Positions 7,221 to 14,951 of a DNA stretch of 17,273 bases are shown in pieces. Below the pieces are notes generated by a model. The model was not told where the DNA came from and ran no database searches. It was given only the letters and a program-made list of their open reading frames with translations. Numbering within the stretch: the stretch's first letter is position 1; every line of letters begins with the position of its first letter. Source of the DNA: JAQGJA01 sp965651535 (GTDB taxonomy: Bacteria; Pseudomonadota; Alphaproteobacteria; Micavibrionales; SZUA-601); the NCBI GenBank assembly GCA_965651535.1, contig CBFGSX010000025.1, positions 1 to 17,273 on the forward strand, given 5' to 3'. Made by a program: the position numbers and the translations under genes.

Positions 7221-7803
7221 ATCCTTCGCGGAAAACGCGCGCGACCTGACGGTGCGTCACGGTCTGCGGACGGCTTCCTTGTTGTTCACTTTCGGGAACG
7301 TCTATCTGATGGGGCGTTACGGGTTCGATCTCGAGAACGCGAAATTCCTGCGCCATTTGGCCGCGCCCAGCCTGATGCTGGCGGCAAATGTCGCCGGGCT
7401 GTTCAACTGCGAACGTTTGCAAAACACTCTGGTTGTCGCGGGGTCGGCCGTGATGACAGCCAGTTTCGCCGGCGTCGACGAGGGCGATACCGCCATCGGA
7501 CAGACGGCGCTTTGGGCGGGCGGCGCGCTGACCGGTGTTCCAGGATCCTATCTGGCTTCAGCGAAACAGCGCCGCATGGAAAAAAGCAACCTCACCGGTG
7601 TTTTCAAGGACGGCATGGTGCAGACGGCCACCATCCACGGCGGGGGCAGCCTTGCGTTTCTTGGTCTGGCTTTCGCCGAAAACACGCTCGATATGATTGT
7701 CCCTTACGGTGCCTGGTCGGTGGCGGCGGTGTTGAAGGCAACGCGCGCCATTTTGAACGCGCGGCAAAAGATAAGTCGCGCGGCGGAACCCAAAGCCGCC
7801 TGA
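7207..7803 (+). CDS. hypothetical hydrophobic protein
   Basis: The protein has 198 residues starting MNALESFAENARDLTVRHGL. Hydrophobic stretches at about 22-38, 50-67, 74-89, 97-117 and 147-178 are rich in Gly and Ala, suggesting four or five short membrane segments. The C-terminus (KISRAAEPKAA) is basic and probably cytoplasmic. Codon use matches the GC-rich chromosome, unlike the block that precedes it. Its start overlaps the end of the glycosyltransferase gene, and no good ribosome site is seen; the original upstream region may have been lost when the AT-rich block arrived. I do not recognise the family. It is followed by a 55-base gap and the exchanger gene. Confidence 0.6.
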   Translation: MNALESFAENARDLTVRHGLRTASLLFTFGNVYLMGRYGFDLENAKFLRHLAAPSLMLAANVAGLFNCERLQNTLVVAGSAVMTASFAGVDEGDTAIGQTALWAGGALTGVPGSYLASAKQRRMEKSNLTGVFKDGMVQTATIHGGGSLAFLGLAFAENTLDMIVPYGAWSVAAVLKATRAILNARQKISRAAEPKAA

Positions 7804-7841
7804 TGTTCCGGACGGGCGCTCTCTGGCTTTTTGCCGGGTTA

Positions 7842-7858
7842 TCTGCTAGAACAACAAC
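7842..7858 (+). promoter_or_regulatory. possible leaderless promoter element before the exchanger gene
   Basis: TCTGCTAG (7842-7849) plus nine bases precedes the ATG at 7859, exactly as before the Nudix gene at 3209. GCTAGAAC matches the Caulobacter-type -10 GCTANAWC at every position. There is no Shine-Dalgarno and no clear -35. Confidence 0.4.
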
Positions 7859-8836
7859 ATGATTATTACATTGCAAATTCTGGCGGGCTTCGTTTTGCTC
7901 GTGTTCGGCGGCGACACATTGGTGCGCGGCGCCGTGAATGTCGCCAAGCGCCTCGGCGTTTCCCCGCTTCTGATCGGCTTGACGCTGGTGGGGTTCGGCA
8001 CCTCGACGCCCGAGCTCGTCACCTCGCTCAAGGCCGCACTCGACGGCGCGCCCGACATTGCCGTCGGCAACGTCGTGGGCAGCAACATTTGCAACATTCT
8101 GCTTATTCTCGGCATCACCGCGGCGATTTATCCGGTGGCCTGCGACCCGCGCGCCTTGCGCCGCGACGGCACGGTCGTCATGGCCACCGCCGTTTTGGGT
8201 GCGGCCGTCTTCGTGCTGTTCGGCGAAGTTGGCCGCATCACGGGCGCGGCGTTTCTCGGCGCGCTGGCCTTTTATATCATTCAAACCTACCGCGCCGAAA
8301 GCGCAACGCCGCAAGACCCGTCGGCACAGATGCACGCCCATGAAATGGACATTGTCGAGGGCGACACCTCTTCCACGCGACCGCTGTGGTTTCATGCCGC
8401 AGTGGCGGTATTCGGGATCGTGCTGACAATTCTGGGCGCGAAGTTTCTTGTCGAGGGCTCGGTCGCATTGGCGCGCAATTTCGGCGTGTCCGAAGCCGTG
8501 ATCGGCCTGACACTTGTGGCCGTCGGCACCTCGCTGCCCGAGCTGGTCACGGCCGCCGCCGCCGCGTGGCGCAAGCAATCCGACATCGTACTGGGCAATA
8601 TTCTGGGGAGCAATATTTTCAACATCCTGTTCATTCTCGGCACGACGGCGCTGGTCAAGCCGATCCCCGTCGCTACCAGCATCGTGCGCGTCGACATCTG
8701 GATCATGCTGGCGGTCAGCGCGCTGTTTTTGGTTTTTGCGCGGACGGGCCATCGCATCGCGCGGGCCGAGGGAATTGTTTTTCTGGCGCTTTATGCCGCC
8801 TATATGCTTTATCTTGCCAAGACCGGCATGGCCTGA
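7859..8836 (+). CDS. CaCA-family Na+/Ca2+ exchanger (YrbG type)
   Basis: Inner-membrane cation exchanger with ten predicted membrane helices arranged as two inverted halves. The 325 residues carry both alpha repeats. The first has GLTLVGFGTSTPELVTSLKAA (about 40-60) and GNVVGSNICNILLILG; the second has GLTLVAVGTSLPELVTAAAAAW (about 217-238) and GNILGSNIFNILFILG. The acidic residue in each TPELV/LPELV segment and the GSN motifs form the ion site in this family. It is likely to export Ca2+ against Na+ (or H+) influx. The gene ends directly against galU on the other strand, sharing TGATCA at 8834-8839 with no room for a terminator. Family assignment is firm; ion preference is inferred. Confidence 0.93.
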   Translation: MIITLQILAGFVLLVFGGDTLVRGAVNVAKRLGVSPLLIGLTLVGFGTSTPELVTSLKAALDGAPDIAVGNVVGSNICNILLILGITAAIYPVACDPRALRRDGTVVMATAVLGAAVFVLFGEVGRITGAAFLGALAFYIIQTYRAESATPQDPSAQMHAHEMDIVEGDTSSTRPLWFHAAVAVFGIVLTILGAKFLVEGSVALARNFGVSEAVIGLTLVAVGTSLPELVTAAAAAWRKQSDIVLGNILGSNIFNILFILGTTALVKPIPVATSIVRVDIWIMLAVSALFLVFARTGHRIARAEGIVFLALYAAYMLYLAKTGMA

Positions 8837-9736
8837 TCAGGCCGCGCTCTTCGCATTCGCCAAAGACAGATAACGCGCCAGCAATTTCGTGACGTCGTCA
8901 TACATATCCTCGCGGTCGAGTGCAAAGGCAATATTCGCCTCGATAAATCCCAATTTATGCCCGCAATCGTAACGCTTGCCGTCGAAGCGCACGCCGGTGA
9001 AATTCTGCGTTGTCATCAGCTCTTCCATGGCGTCGGTCAGCTGAATCTCGCCGCCCGCGCCTTTTTTGCCTTTGGCCAGCAGGTCGAAAATCTCGGGTTG
9101 AAGAATATACCGTCCGGTAATCGACAATGTGCTGGGCGCTTTATCGGGCTCGGGCTTTTCAACCATCTGCGTGATCTTGAGCGTATTGTCGCCCGTGCTG
9201 TCGCCCGCGACGATACCGTAGCTTTTGGTTTTTTCGCGCGGCACGTCCATCAGCGCGACGACATTGCCGCCTTGCTCGCCATAGACTTTCATTAGCTGGC
9301 TGAGGCAGCCGATGGAATGCAAAACGATCTCGTCGGGCAATACGACGGCGAAAGGCTCGTTGCCGATAAGGTCGCGCGCGCACCACACCGCATGACCCAA
9401 GCCCAAAGGCGTGTGCTGGCGCGTGGTAAAAAGTTTTCCGGTCGGGATTTCCGTGTCCAGCGCCAGTTGCAGCAATTCTTTTTTGCCGCGCGCCTCGAGC
9501 GTCGCGATCAAATGGTGCTGGCGGTCGAAGTGATCCTCGATCAGCGTCTTGCCGCCCGCGGTGACGAAAATGAATTCTTCGATCCCGGCGGCGCGGGCCT
9601 CCTCGACGACGTGCTGGATCAGCGGGCGGTCGACCAGCGTCAGCATTTCCTTGGGCATGGCTTTGGTCGCAGGCAGCAACCGCGTGCCGAGACCGGCAAC
9701 GGGGAAAACGGCCTTGCGGACGGGACGGATTGTCAT
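8837..9736 (-). CDS. galU: UTP-glucose-1-phosphate uridylyltransferase
   Basis: Makes UDP-glucose from UTP and glucose-1-phosphate for envelope polysaccharides and lipids. The protein has 299 residues, normal for GalU. It starts MTIRPVRKAVFPVAGLGTRLLPATKAMPKEML (the nucleotide-binding GxGTR and PKE signature), followed by VDRPLIQHVVEEA, then PLGLGHAVWCA and VVLPDEIV with the metal-binding Asp region. AGGTGAT just before the ATG is the ribosome site. Its promoter must lie in the short gap up to the terminator at 9769-9795; GCTAGACT at about 9757-9764 (minus strand) is a possible -10. It is convergent with the exchanger gene. UDP-glucose could feed the nearby glycosyltransferase, but that is only a guess. 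Confidence 0.96.
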   Translation of the reverse strand: MTIRPVRKAVFPVAGLGTRLLPATKAMPKEMLTLVDRPLIQHVVEEARAAGIEEFIFVTAGGKTLIEDHFDRQHHLIATLEARGKKELLQLALDTEIPTGKLFTTRQHTPLGLGHAVWCARDLIGNEPFAVVLPDEIVLHSIGCLSQLMKVYGEQGGNVVALMDVPREKTKSYGIVAGDSTGDNTLKITQMVEKPEPDKAPSTLSITGRYILQPEIFDLLAKGKKGAGGEIQLTDAMEELMTTQNFTGVRFDGKRYDCGHKLGFIEANIAFALDREDMYDDVTKLLARYLSLANAKSAA

Positions 9737-9768
9737 GGATCACCTCGTGATATCAAGTCTAGCGAAAA

Positions 9769-9795
9769 AAAAGCCCGGGGGAAGCCCGGGCTTTT
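9769..9795 (-). terminator. rho-independent terminator of the Ala/Glu-rich lipoprotein gene
   Basis: AAAAGCCCGGG (9769-9779) and CCCGGGCTTTT (9785-9795) form a perfect 11-bp stem around GGAAG. On the minus strand the stem is followed by a run of eight T (9765-9772). The symmetrical A/T flanks could let it work in both directions, but only the leftward gene needs it. Confidence 0.85.
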
Positions 9796-9814
9796 CTTAA
9801 AAGGGGATCAAAGC

Positions 9815-10195
9815 TTATTCGTTTTCAGTCGCCGCTTCGAACTCGTCATCAACGGTTTCAGCCGCTTCATCAACGGCCTCTTCGGCTTTTTCAGCGGCGG
9901 ATTCGATTGCCTCGGCGGCCTTCTCGGCAGGCGCCGGCTCTTTGTTGTCCATCACCGCTTCCACTTTTTCTTCGATGGCCTCTTCGGCTTCGGCGGCGGC
10001 ATCCGTCACAGCATCAACCGCTTCTTCGGCTTTTTCTTCCGCGGCATCGACAGCATCGGACATAGCGTCAGCCGATTCGGTTCCCGCCTGGGTGACGGCG
10101 GCGGCGGCCGATTCCGCGCTTGTCTGTTGTTCGCCGCAGGCGGCCAACGCAAAAGCGATCGGGGCGATCAACAGCAATGTCCAGATTTTTTTCAT
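9815..10195 (-). CDS. small acidic Ala/Glu-rich lipoprotein
   Basis: The protein has 126 residues. A lipoprotein signal (MKKIWTLLLIAPIAFALAAC) has a clear LAAC lipobox with Cys20 as the lipidation site. The mature part is almost entirely Ala, Glu, Asp, Lys and Val with repeating EEA/EKAEEAVDA units, predicting a long acidic alpha-helix or coiled coil. The two ends are Asp/Glu-rich. GGAGAA lies upstream of the ATG. A weak promoter (AATCAA at 10254-10259 and ATTCTG at 10231-10236, read on the minus strand, 17 apart) is possible. It is divergent from phr. It is probably a periplasmic envelope or stalk-like protein comparable in style to Lpp, but low complexity prevents family assignment. Confidence 0.82.
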   Translation of the reverse strand: MKKIWTLLLIAPIAFALAACGEQQTSAESAAAAVTQAGTESADAMSDAVDAAEEKAEEAVDAVTDAAAEAEEAIEEKVEAVMDNKEPAPAEKAAEAIESAAEKAEEAVDEAAETVDDEFEAATENE

Positions 10196-10302
10196 TTGAT
10201 ATTCTCCAAGAGTTTTGTGATTCCACGTTTATTCTGGGCCGAAACAGGGGCGGAATCAACCCGCCTTGTCATCCAAATCCGCATCTGTAACGTATCAAGT
10301 GT

Positions 10303-11703
10303 ATGCAAGCCCCCCTTCTCGTCTGGTTCCGTCAGGATCTGCGTCTGTGCGACAATCCCGCCTTGTCGGAGGCAGCTTCGCGCGGCCCCATTATTCCCAT
10401 ATTCATTCTTGATGACCAAGCCGCAGGCCAATGGGCCACTGGCGGGGCGTCACGCTGGGGGCTGCATCACGCTTTGGAGTCGCTTGCCGCCGACCTTGAG
10501 AAAAAAGGCGTGAAGCTCATTTTGAAAAAGGGCGACAGCGCTGCCGTGATCGACAGGTTGATCGCGGAAACAGGCGCGCGCGGCGTCTACTGGAACCGGC
10601 GCTATGAGTCCTACGGAATCGTGCAGGACAAAAAAATAAAAGAATCCCTCACCAAGCGCGGCCTCGACGTTCAAAGTTTCAACGGGAAACTACTCACGGA
10701 ACCATGGGAAATCAGCCCTCAAGCAGCGCGAAGCGCGGTAGGGCAAGCCTACAAGGTGTTCACACCTTACTGGAAAGCCTGCCTGGCGCGTTTTGCCAAT
10801 CATCCCGTGTCGTTTCCGCTTCCTGCGCCTGACACAATAAAATCGCCCAAGGAATTGCCCGACAGCGACGCATTGCACGACTGGAAATTGTTACCGACGA
10901 CGCCCGACTGGTCGGAGGGCATGAAAAAAGAATGGCTTCCTTTCACCGAAAGCGCGGCACGAAAACGTCTGGGCGATTTTATCGATGACTGCATCGCCGA
11001 GTATTCCGACCGCCGCGATTTTCCGGCCGATCCGAAAACGTCGAAATTGTCGCCGTTTTTGGCCTTCGGGCAAATTTCCCCGCGCCAGATCTGGCACGCG
11101 GTTCATACGGCGCAGATCAGCGGCACCATTCCCGACGCGCCTGCCGAGCATTATCTGCGCGAAATCGGATGGCGCGAGTTTTCATGGCATTTGCTGTATC
11201 ATTTTCCGTTTTTGACGGACAAACCTTTGAATCCGAAATTCGAGCAATTTCCGTGGCGGGAAAACGAAAAAGAATTGCGGCTTTGGCAACGCGGCCAGAC
11301 GGGCGTGCCGCTTGTCGATGCCGGGATGCGCGAATTGTGGCGGACGGGATGGATGCATAACCGCGTGCGCATGATTGCGGCGTCCTATCTGGTGAAAAAT
11401 CTTTTGCTCGACTGGCGGATGGGGATGGCGTGGTTCTGGGACACGCTGCTGGACGCGGATCTGGCGAACAACACCTGTTCGTGGCAATGGGTCGCCGGAT
11501 GCGGGGCCGATGCCGCGCCCTATTTCCGCATTTTCAATCCCGCGCTTCAGGCGGAAAAATTCGACCCGGAAAACGACTATATCCGGCAATACGTCCCCGA
11601 ATTCGAAAGCCCGTCATACCCCAAACCCGTCATCGCCCACGATGTCGCCCGCAAGCGTGCGCTGGCCGCCCTGAAAGACACAACGCATGACCGAACGCCT
11701 TAA
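10303..11703 (+). CDS. phr: deoxyribodipyrimidine photolyase
   Basis: Light-driven repair of cyclobutane pyrimidine dimers by a flavin enzyme. The 466 residues comprise an N-terminal antenna domain (LVWFRQDLRLCDNPAL, 6-21; WNRRYESYG) and a C-terminal FAD domain with YLREIGWREFSWHLLYHFP, GQTGVPLVDAGMRELWRTGWMHNRVRMIAASYLVKNLLLDWR and WQWVAGCGADAAPYFRIFNP, matching class I CPD photolyases. Between EPWE and YKVFTPYWKA, residues 138-149 (SPQAARSAVGQA) are encoded by a structured repeat and appear about five residues longer than usual. There is no Shine-Dalgarno, and TAACGT at 10288-10293 could support a near-leaderless start. It overlaps the next gene by 17 bases and leads the lipid-modification operon. 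Confidence 0.95.
   Translation: MQAPLLVWFRQDLRLCDNPALSEAASRGPIIPIFILDDQAAGQWATGGASRWGLHHALESLAADLEKKGVKLILKKGDSAAVIDRLIAETGARGVYWNRRYESYGIVQDKKIKESLTKRGLDVQSFNGKLLTEPWEISPQAARSAVGQAYKVFTPYWKACLARFANHPVSFPLPAPDTIKSPKELPDSDALHDWKLLPTTPDWSEGMKKEWLPFTESAARKRLGDFIDDCIAEYSDRRDFPADPKTSKLSPFLAFGQISPRQIWHAVHTAQISGTIPDAPAEHYLREIGWREFSWHLLYHFPFLTDKPLNPKFEQFPWRENEKELRLWQRGQTGVPLVDAGMRELWRTGWMHNRVRMIAASYLVKNLLLDWRMGMAWFWDTLLDADLANNTCSWQWVAGCGADAAPYFRIFNPALQAEKFDPENDYIRQYVPEFESPSYPKPVIAHDVARKRALAALKDTTHDRTP
10715..10749 (+). repeat. structured repeat family B, copy 2, inside phr
   Basis: Outer stem GCCCT (10715-10719) with AGGGC (10740-10744), linker CAAGCA, inner hairpin GCGC-GAA-GCGC, linker GGT, tail AAGCC. 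Compared with 3128-3158 the outer stem differs by one swapped pair and the inner stem is longer by two pairs, added symmetrically, while linkers and tail are conserved. The element is read through in frame as part of photolyase residues 138-149. Confidence 0.7.
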
Positions 11704-12988
11704 AATCGCCATTGTGGGAACGGGGATTTCGTCCCTTGCCGCCGCCTATCTGCTGCACCGCCATCACGACATCACCGTGTTCGATAAAAACGACCGCGTC
11801 GGCGGGCATTCCAATACCGTCCCCCTGCCCGAAGGCGGCGGCGTCGATAGCGGCTTTATCGTCTATAACAAATGGACATACCCGAATTTGATCCGCCTGT
11901 TCGAGCATCTGGGCGTGCCGACCGAACCCAGCGACATGTCGTTTTCGGTTTGTCTGGACAAGGGCCGGCTGCAATATGCGGGGCAGTCTTTGGGAACGAT
12001 CTTCGCCCAGCGCCGCAATCTGTTTTCGCCGCGCTTTTGGGATATGCTGATCGACCTTGTGCGGTTTTATCGCGGCGGCAAGAAATTCCTGCGCCACCAT
12101 CAGGACAGCAAACTGACCTTGGGCCAGTATCTCGAGGCCAATGATTACGGCGACGCCTTCATCCACGACCATCTTTTGCCCATGGCCGCCGCCATCTGGT
12201 CGGGGCCGGACAAGGATATGCTGGATTTCCCGCTTATCAGCTTTTTGCGTTTTTGCGACAATCACGGGCTTTTGAATCTGGTCGACAGGCCCGTCTGGCG
12301 CACGGTGACGGGCGGCAGCCGCGAATACGTCGCGCGCCTGACAAGGAAATTCCGCGACCGAATCAAATTGTCCGAGCCGGTGACGCATCTGGTGCGTGGC
12401 GAGAACGGCGTGACGGTAAAGACATCGGAGAAAATATATTTCTTTGATGCGGCGGTGATCGGCGCCCATGCCGACGAGGCGCTTAAAATGCTCGAGGACG
12501 CGACCGACGACGAAAAATCCATCCTCGGCGCGTTTCATTCCAGCGACAACACGGCCTATGTTCATCGCGACGCGTCGCTGATGCCGCCGCTGAAATCCGT
12601 CTGGTCGTCGTGGAATTACATCCACAACAAAAAAGGCGGCAAATTATTCCTGACCTATTGGATGAACCGTTTGCAAAAATTCCTGCCGTCAAACCGCGAT
12701 ATTTTCGTGACATTAAATCCGCCCGCCCCGCCCAAAGACATCATCGCGACGGCGCATTACACCCATCCCTGTTTCAACCGCCAGACTTTGGCCGCGCAAA
12801 AGACGCTGCATAAAATCCAAGGAACGAACCGCACATGGTTTTGCGGCGCGTGGACGGGTTACGGCTTTCACGAAGACGGCGCGGCCAGCGGCATTGCCGT
12901 GGCAGAAAAACTGGGCGCGGCCTTGCCGTGGAAGCCGGTCGCCATCGAGAAATCCCCCGCCCGACGCCACACCATCGGTGACGCATGA
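11687..12988 (+). CDS. FAD-dependent oxidoreductase (amine-oxidase/desaturase-like, COG2907 type)
   Basis: A flavoprotein of the NAD(P)/FAD-binding amine-oxidase superfamily with 433 residues. The N-terminus has the dinucleotide-binding fold IAIVGTGISSLAAAYLLHRHHDITVFDKNDRVGGHSNTV (7-45). SGFIVYNKWTYPNL and the C-terminal GAWTGYGFHEDGAASGIAVAEKL (flavin-contacting) are typical of COG2907 proteins. In Rhodobacter sphaeroides a homologous type of protein (UfaD) desaturates a methylated acyl chain on phospholipids during furan fatty acid synthesis, and it sits beside a Cfa-like methylase as here. It overlaps phr by 17 bases and the DUF1365 gene by four (ATGA). Family call is strong; the UfaD-like role is inferred from context. 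Confidence 0.88.
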   Translation: MTERLKIAIVGTGISSLAAAYLLHRHHDITVFDKNDRVGGHSNTVPLPEGGGVDSGFIVYNKWTYPNLIRLFEHLGVPTEPSDMSFSVCLDKGRLQYAGQSLGTIFAQRRNLFSPRFWDMLIDLVRFYRGGKKFLRHHQDSKLTLGQYLEANDYGDAFIHDHLLPMAAAIWSGPDKDMLDFPLISFLRFCDNHGLLNLVDRPVWRTVTGGSREYVARLTRKFRDRIKLSEPVTHLVRGENGVTVKTSEKIYFFDAAVIGAHADEALKMLEDATDDEKSILGAFHSSDNTAYVHRDASLMPPLKSVWSSWNYIHNKKGGKLFLTYWMNRLQKFLPSNRDIFVTLNPPAPPKDIIATAHYTHPCFNRQTLAAQKTLHKIQGTNRTWFCGAWTGYGFHEDGAASGIAVAEKLGAALPWKPVAIEKSPARRHTIGDA

Positions 12989-13737
12989 CCCAAAAACCCT
13001 GCCTTTACGAGGGCCGCGTCATGCACAAGCGCCTGCGCCCGTTTACCCACGATCTGGATTATCGTGTGTTCTATTTGTGGCTGGATATCGACGCTATTCC
13101 GCGTCTGCCCGTTTTGTCGCGCAACCGATTCAACCTGTACGGCTTTTACGACCGCGATCACGGGCCGCGCGACGGATCGCCCTTGCGCCCGTGGATTGAA
13201 AAACACCTTCGCCAAAAAGGCTTTGCGGATTGCATCGGCGGCAGGATTTTCCTGCTCTGTTATCCGCGGATGTTCGGCTATGTTTTCAATCCGCTTTCGG
13301 TTTATTTTTGCTATAGCCGCGACGGTCAGTTGCGCGCCGTTCTGCACGAGGTCAAGAACACCTTCGGCGATCAGCACGGCTATTTGCTGCCCGTCGAAAA
13401 AGAGGAAAACGGCACAATCCGCCAGAAATGCGCCAAGGAAATGCACGTTTCGCCCTTTATGCAGATGCAGGCCGATTATACCTTCACCTTCCGCGAGCCC
13501 GATGAAAAGCTGAACTTTCATATCCTGCACAGCGAGCCGGAGGGGCCGATTCTGGTCGCCCATCTGACCGGCGAACGCAAAGCGTTAACGACAAAAAATC
13601 TTGTCCTGAACCTGATCCGCTATCCGCTAATGACCGTAAAAGTCATACTTGCCATCCATCTCGAGGCCTTGGCCTTGTGGCGGAAGGGCGCGAAATTTTT
13701 CAAACGACCCGACCCCCCTGCGGAGGATGTCACATGA
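12985..13737 (+). CDS. DUF1365 family protein
   Basis: The protein has 250 residues and matches the conserved DUF1365 layout: YEGRVMHKRLRPFTHDLDYRVFYLWLDID near the start, LSRNRFNLYGFYDRDHGPRDGSPLRPWIEKHL in the middle, and CYPRMFGYVFNPLSVYFCY followed by EVKNTFGDQHGYLLPV. The biochemical function is not established to my knowledge. DUF1365 genes are repeatedly found between a COG2907 oxidoreductase and a Cfa-like methyltransferase, as here, implying a step in acyl-chain modification. There is no signal peptide. The gene is joined by ATGA overlaps to both neighbours, so translational coupling in one operon is likely. Confidence 0.9.
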   Translation: MTQKPCLYEGRVMHKRLRPFTHDLDYRVFYLWLDIDAIPRLPVLSRNRFNLYGFYDRDHGPRDGSPLRPWIEKHLRQKGFADCIGGRIFLLCYPRMFGYVFNPLSVYFCYSRDGQLRAVLHEVKNTFGDQHGYLLPVEKEENGTIRQKCAKEMHVSPFMQMQADYTFTFREPDEKLNFHILHSEPEGPILVAHLTGERKALTTKNLVLNLIRYPLMTVKVILAIHLEALALWRKGAKFFKRPDPPAEDVT

Positions 13738-14951
13738 TCGCCGCCATTCGGAAACGCCGCCATACATGGGCCATGCGCTTCCTGCTCGAGACCGCCCGGC
13801 GCATCGAATGCGGGCATCTGACGATCCGCTTTTCGCAAAGCGGCGAGGCGCATGATTTCGTGGGGCATCATGCCGGCCCCCATGGCAAGATCGTCGTCCA
13901 CAACGAACAGGTGGCACGAAAAATCCTCAGCGGCGGAATGCTGGGCTTTAACGAGGCCTATGACGACGGCTGGGTCGACAGCCCCGATCTCGATTCCTTT
14001 TACACGCTGATCCTCATGAACGAGCGCGCGCTGGCCGACCGTCTGGCTGGAAAATGGTGGTATAACGCCGCCACCTATTTGATGCACCGCTTGCGCCCTA
14101 ATACCAAAAGCGGCGCGAAAAAGAACATTTCCGCGCATTACGATCTGGGCAATTCGTTCTATGAACGCTGGCTGGACAAGACCATGACCTATTCCGCCGC
14201 GCTTTTCCGCCGCGACGACGAATCGCTGGAACAGGCGCAGAAAAACAAATACGCCCATCTGGCGCAGATGCTGGACATCCGGCCCGAACATCGCGTGCTC
14301 GAGATCGGCTGCGGCTGGGGCGGCTTCATGGAATACGTCGCGCGGGAGATCGGTGCGCAAATCACGGGCATTACCATTTCCCGTGCACAATACGAATTCA
14401 CGAAAAAACGCATCGAAGATGCGGGCCTGACCGACAAGGCCGAGGTGCGGCTTGTCGATTACCGCGATGTCGAAGGACAATTCGACCGTATCGCGTCAAT
14501 TGAAATGTTCGAGGCCGTCGGCGAGAAATACTGGCCCGTTTATTTCGACCGTCTGCGCGATCTTTTGACCGAAGGAGGCAAAGCGGCATTGCAGATCATT
14601 ACCATCTGCCCGACGCGCTTTCCCGTCTATCGCAAGACGCCCGATTATATCCAGAAATATATTTTCCCCGGCGGGATGTTGCCCACGATCGACCATGTCA
14701 AAACCCACGCGGAAAGCGCGCGCTTGCGCTTTGGCAAGCTGGTCAGCTTCGGCGGCGACTATGCCCGCACCTTGCGCGAGTGGAACCGCAAATTCCAAAG
14801 CGAATGGCACAATATCGCCTCGCTCGATACCGGGCGGTCGCGCTATGACGGGCGCTTCAAGCGCATGTGGGAACAATATCTGGCCTATTGCGCCGCCGGG
14901 TTTTCCTGCAAAACCATCGACGTTATTCAATGCGAATTGGTGAAGCCATGA
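13734..14951 (+). CDS. Cfa-family fatty-acyl methyltransferase
   Basis: SAM-dependent enzyme that adds a one-carbon group to the double bond of phospholipid acyl chains. The start at 13734 is chosen because GGAGG (13722-13726) lies seven bases before it and it forms an ATGA overlap; a GTG at 13677 would add 19 unlikely residues. The 405 residues include HYDLGNSFYERWLDKTMTYS (135-154), SAM motif VLEIGCGWGG (188-197), MFEAVG (258-263) and IQKYIFPGGMLP (306-317). The bicarbonate-binding Cys and His of E. coli Cfa (as I recall, C139 and H266) align with Ala155 and Gln287; the nearby Glu260 is kept. That favours methylation or methylene addition over cyclopropane closure, as in UfaM-like enzymes. 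Confidence 0.92.
   Translation: MIAAIRKRRHTWAMRFLLETARRIECGHLTIRFSQSGEAHDFVGHHAGPHGKIVVHNEQVARKILSGGMLGFNEAYDDGWVDSPDLDSFYTLILMNERALADRLAGKWWYNAATYLMHRLRPNTKSGAKKNISAHYDLGNSFYERWLDKTMTYSAALFRRDDESLEQAQKNKYAHLAQMLDIRPEHRVLEIGCGWGGFMEYVAREIGAQITGITISRAQYEFTKKRIEDAGLTDKAEVRLVDYRDVEGQFDRIASIEMFEAVGEKYWPVYFDRLRDLLTEGGKAALQIITICPTRFPVYRKTPDYIQKYIFPGGMLPTIDHVKTHAESARLRFGKLVSFGGDYARTLREWNRKFQSEWHNIASLDTGRSRYDGRFKRMWEQYLAYCAAGFSCKTIDVIQCELVKP

Noticed and set aside
7604..8752. 382-codon minus-strand frame over the exchanger gene
   Set aside because: The exchanger on the plus strand has both alpha repeats; the minus frame is compositionally a shadow.
9815..10195. Low-complexity Ala/Glu frame as an artefact
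   Set aside because: A clear lipobox, ribosome site and downstream terminator argue that it is a real gene, so the artefact reading was dropped.
10196..10302. sigmaE (ChrR-type) promoter before phr
   Set aside because: TGATTCC at 10218 and TCATCC at 10269 resemble a -35, but no -10 at proper spacing follows either.
9317..10513. 398-codon frame on the plus strand across galU, the lipoprotein gene and phr
   Set aside because: It spans three well-supported genes and a terminator, with low-complexity Phe/Gly runs from the antisense of Ala/Glu codons.
13677..13733. GTG start adding 19 residues to the Cfa-like enzyme
   Set aside because: The ATG at 13734 has GGAGG at ideal spacing and the same ATGA coupling as its operon neighbours.
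14867..14947. Longer start for the DUF3833 protein
   Set aside because: It would sit 27 codons inside the methyltransferase gene and hide a clear lipoprotein signal that starts at 14948.
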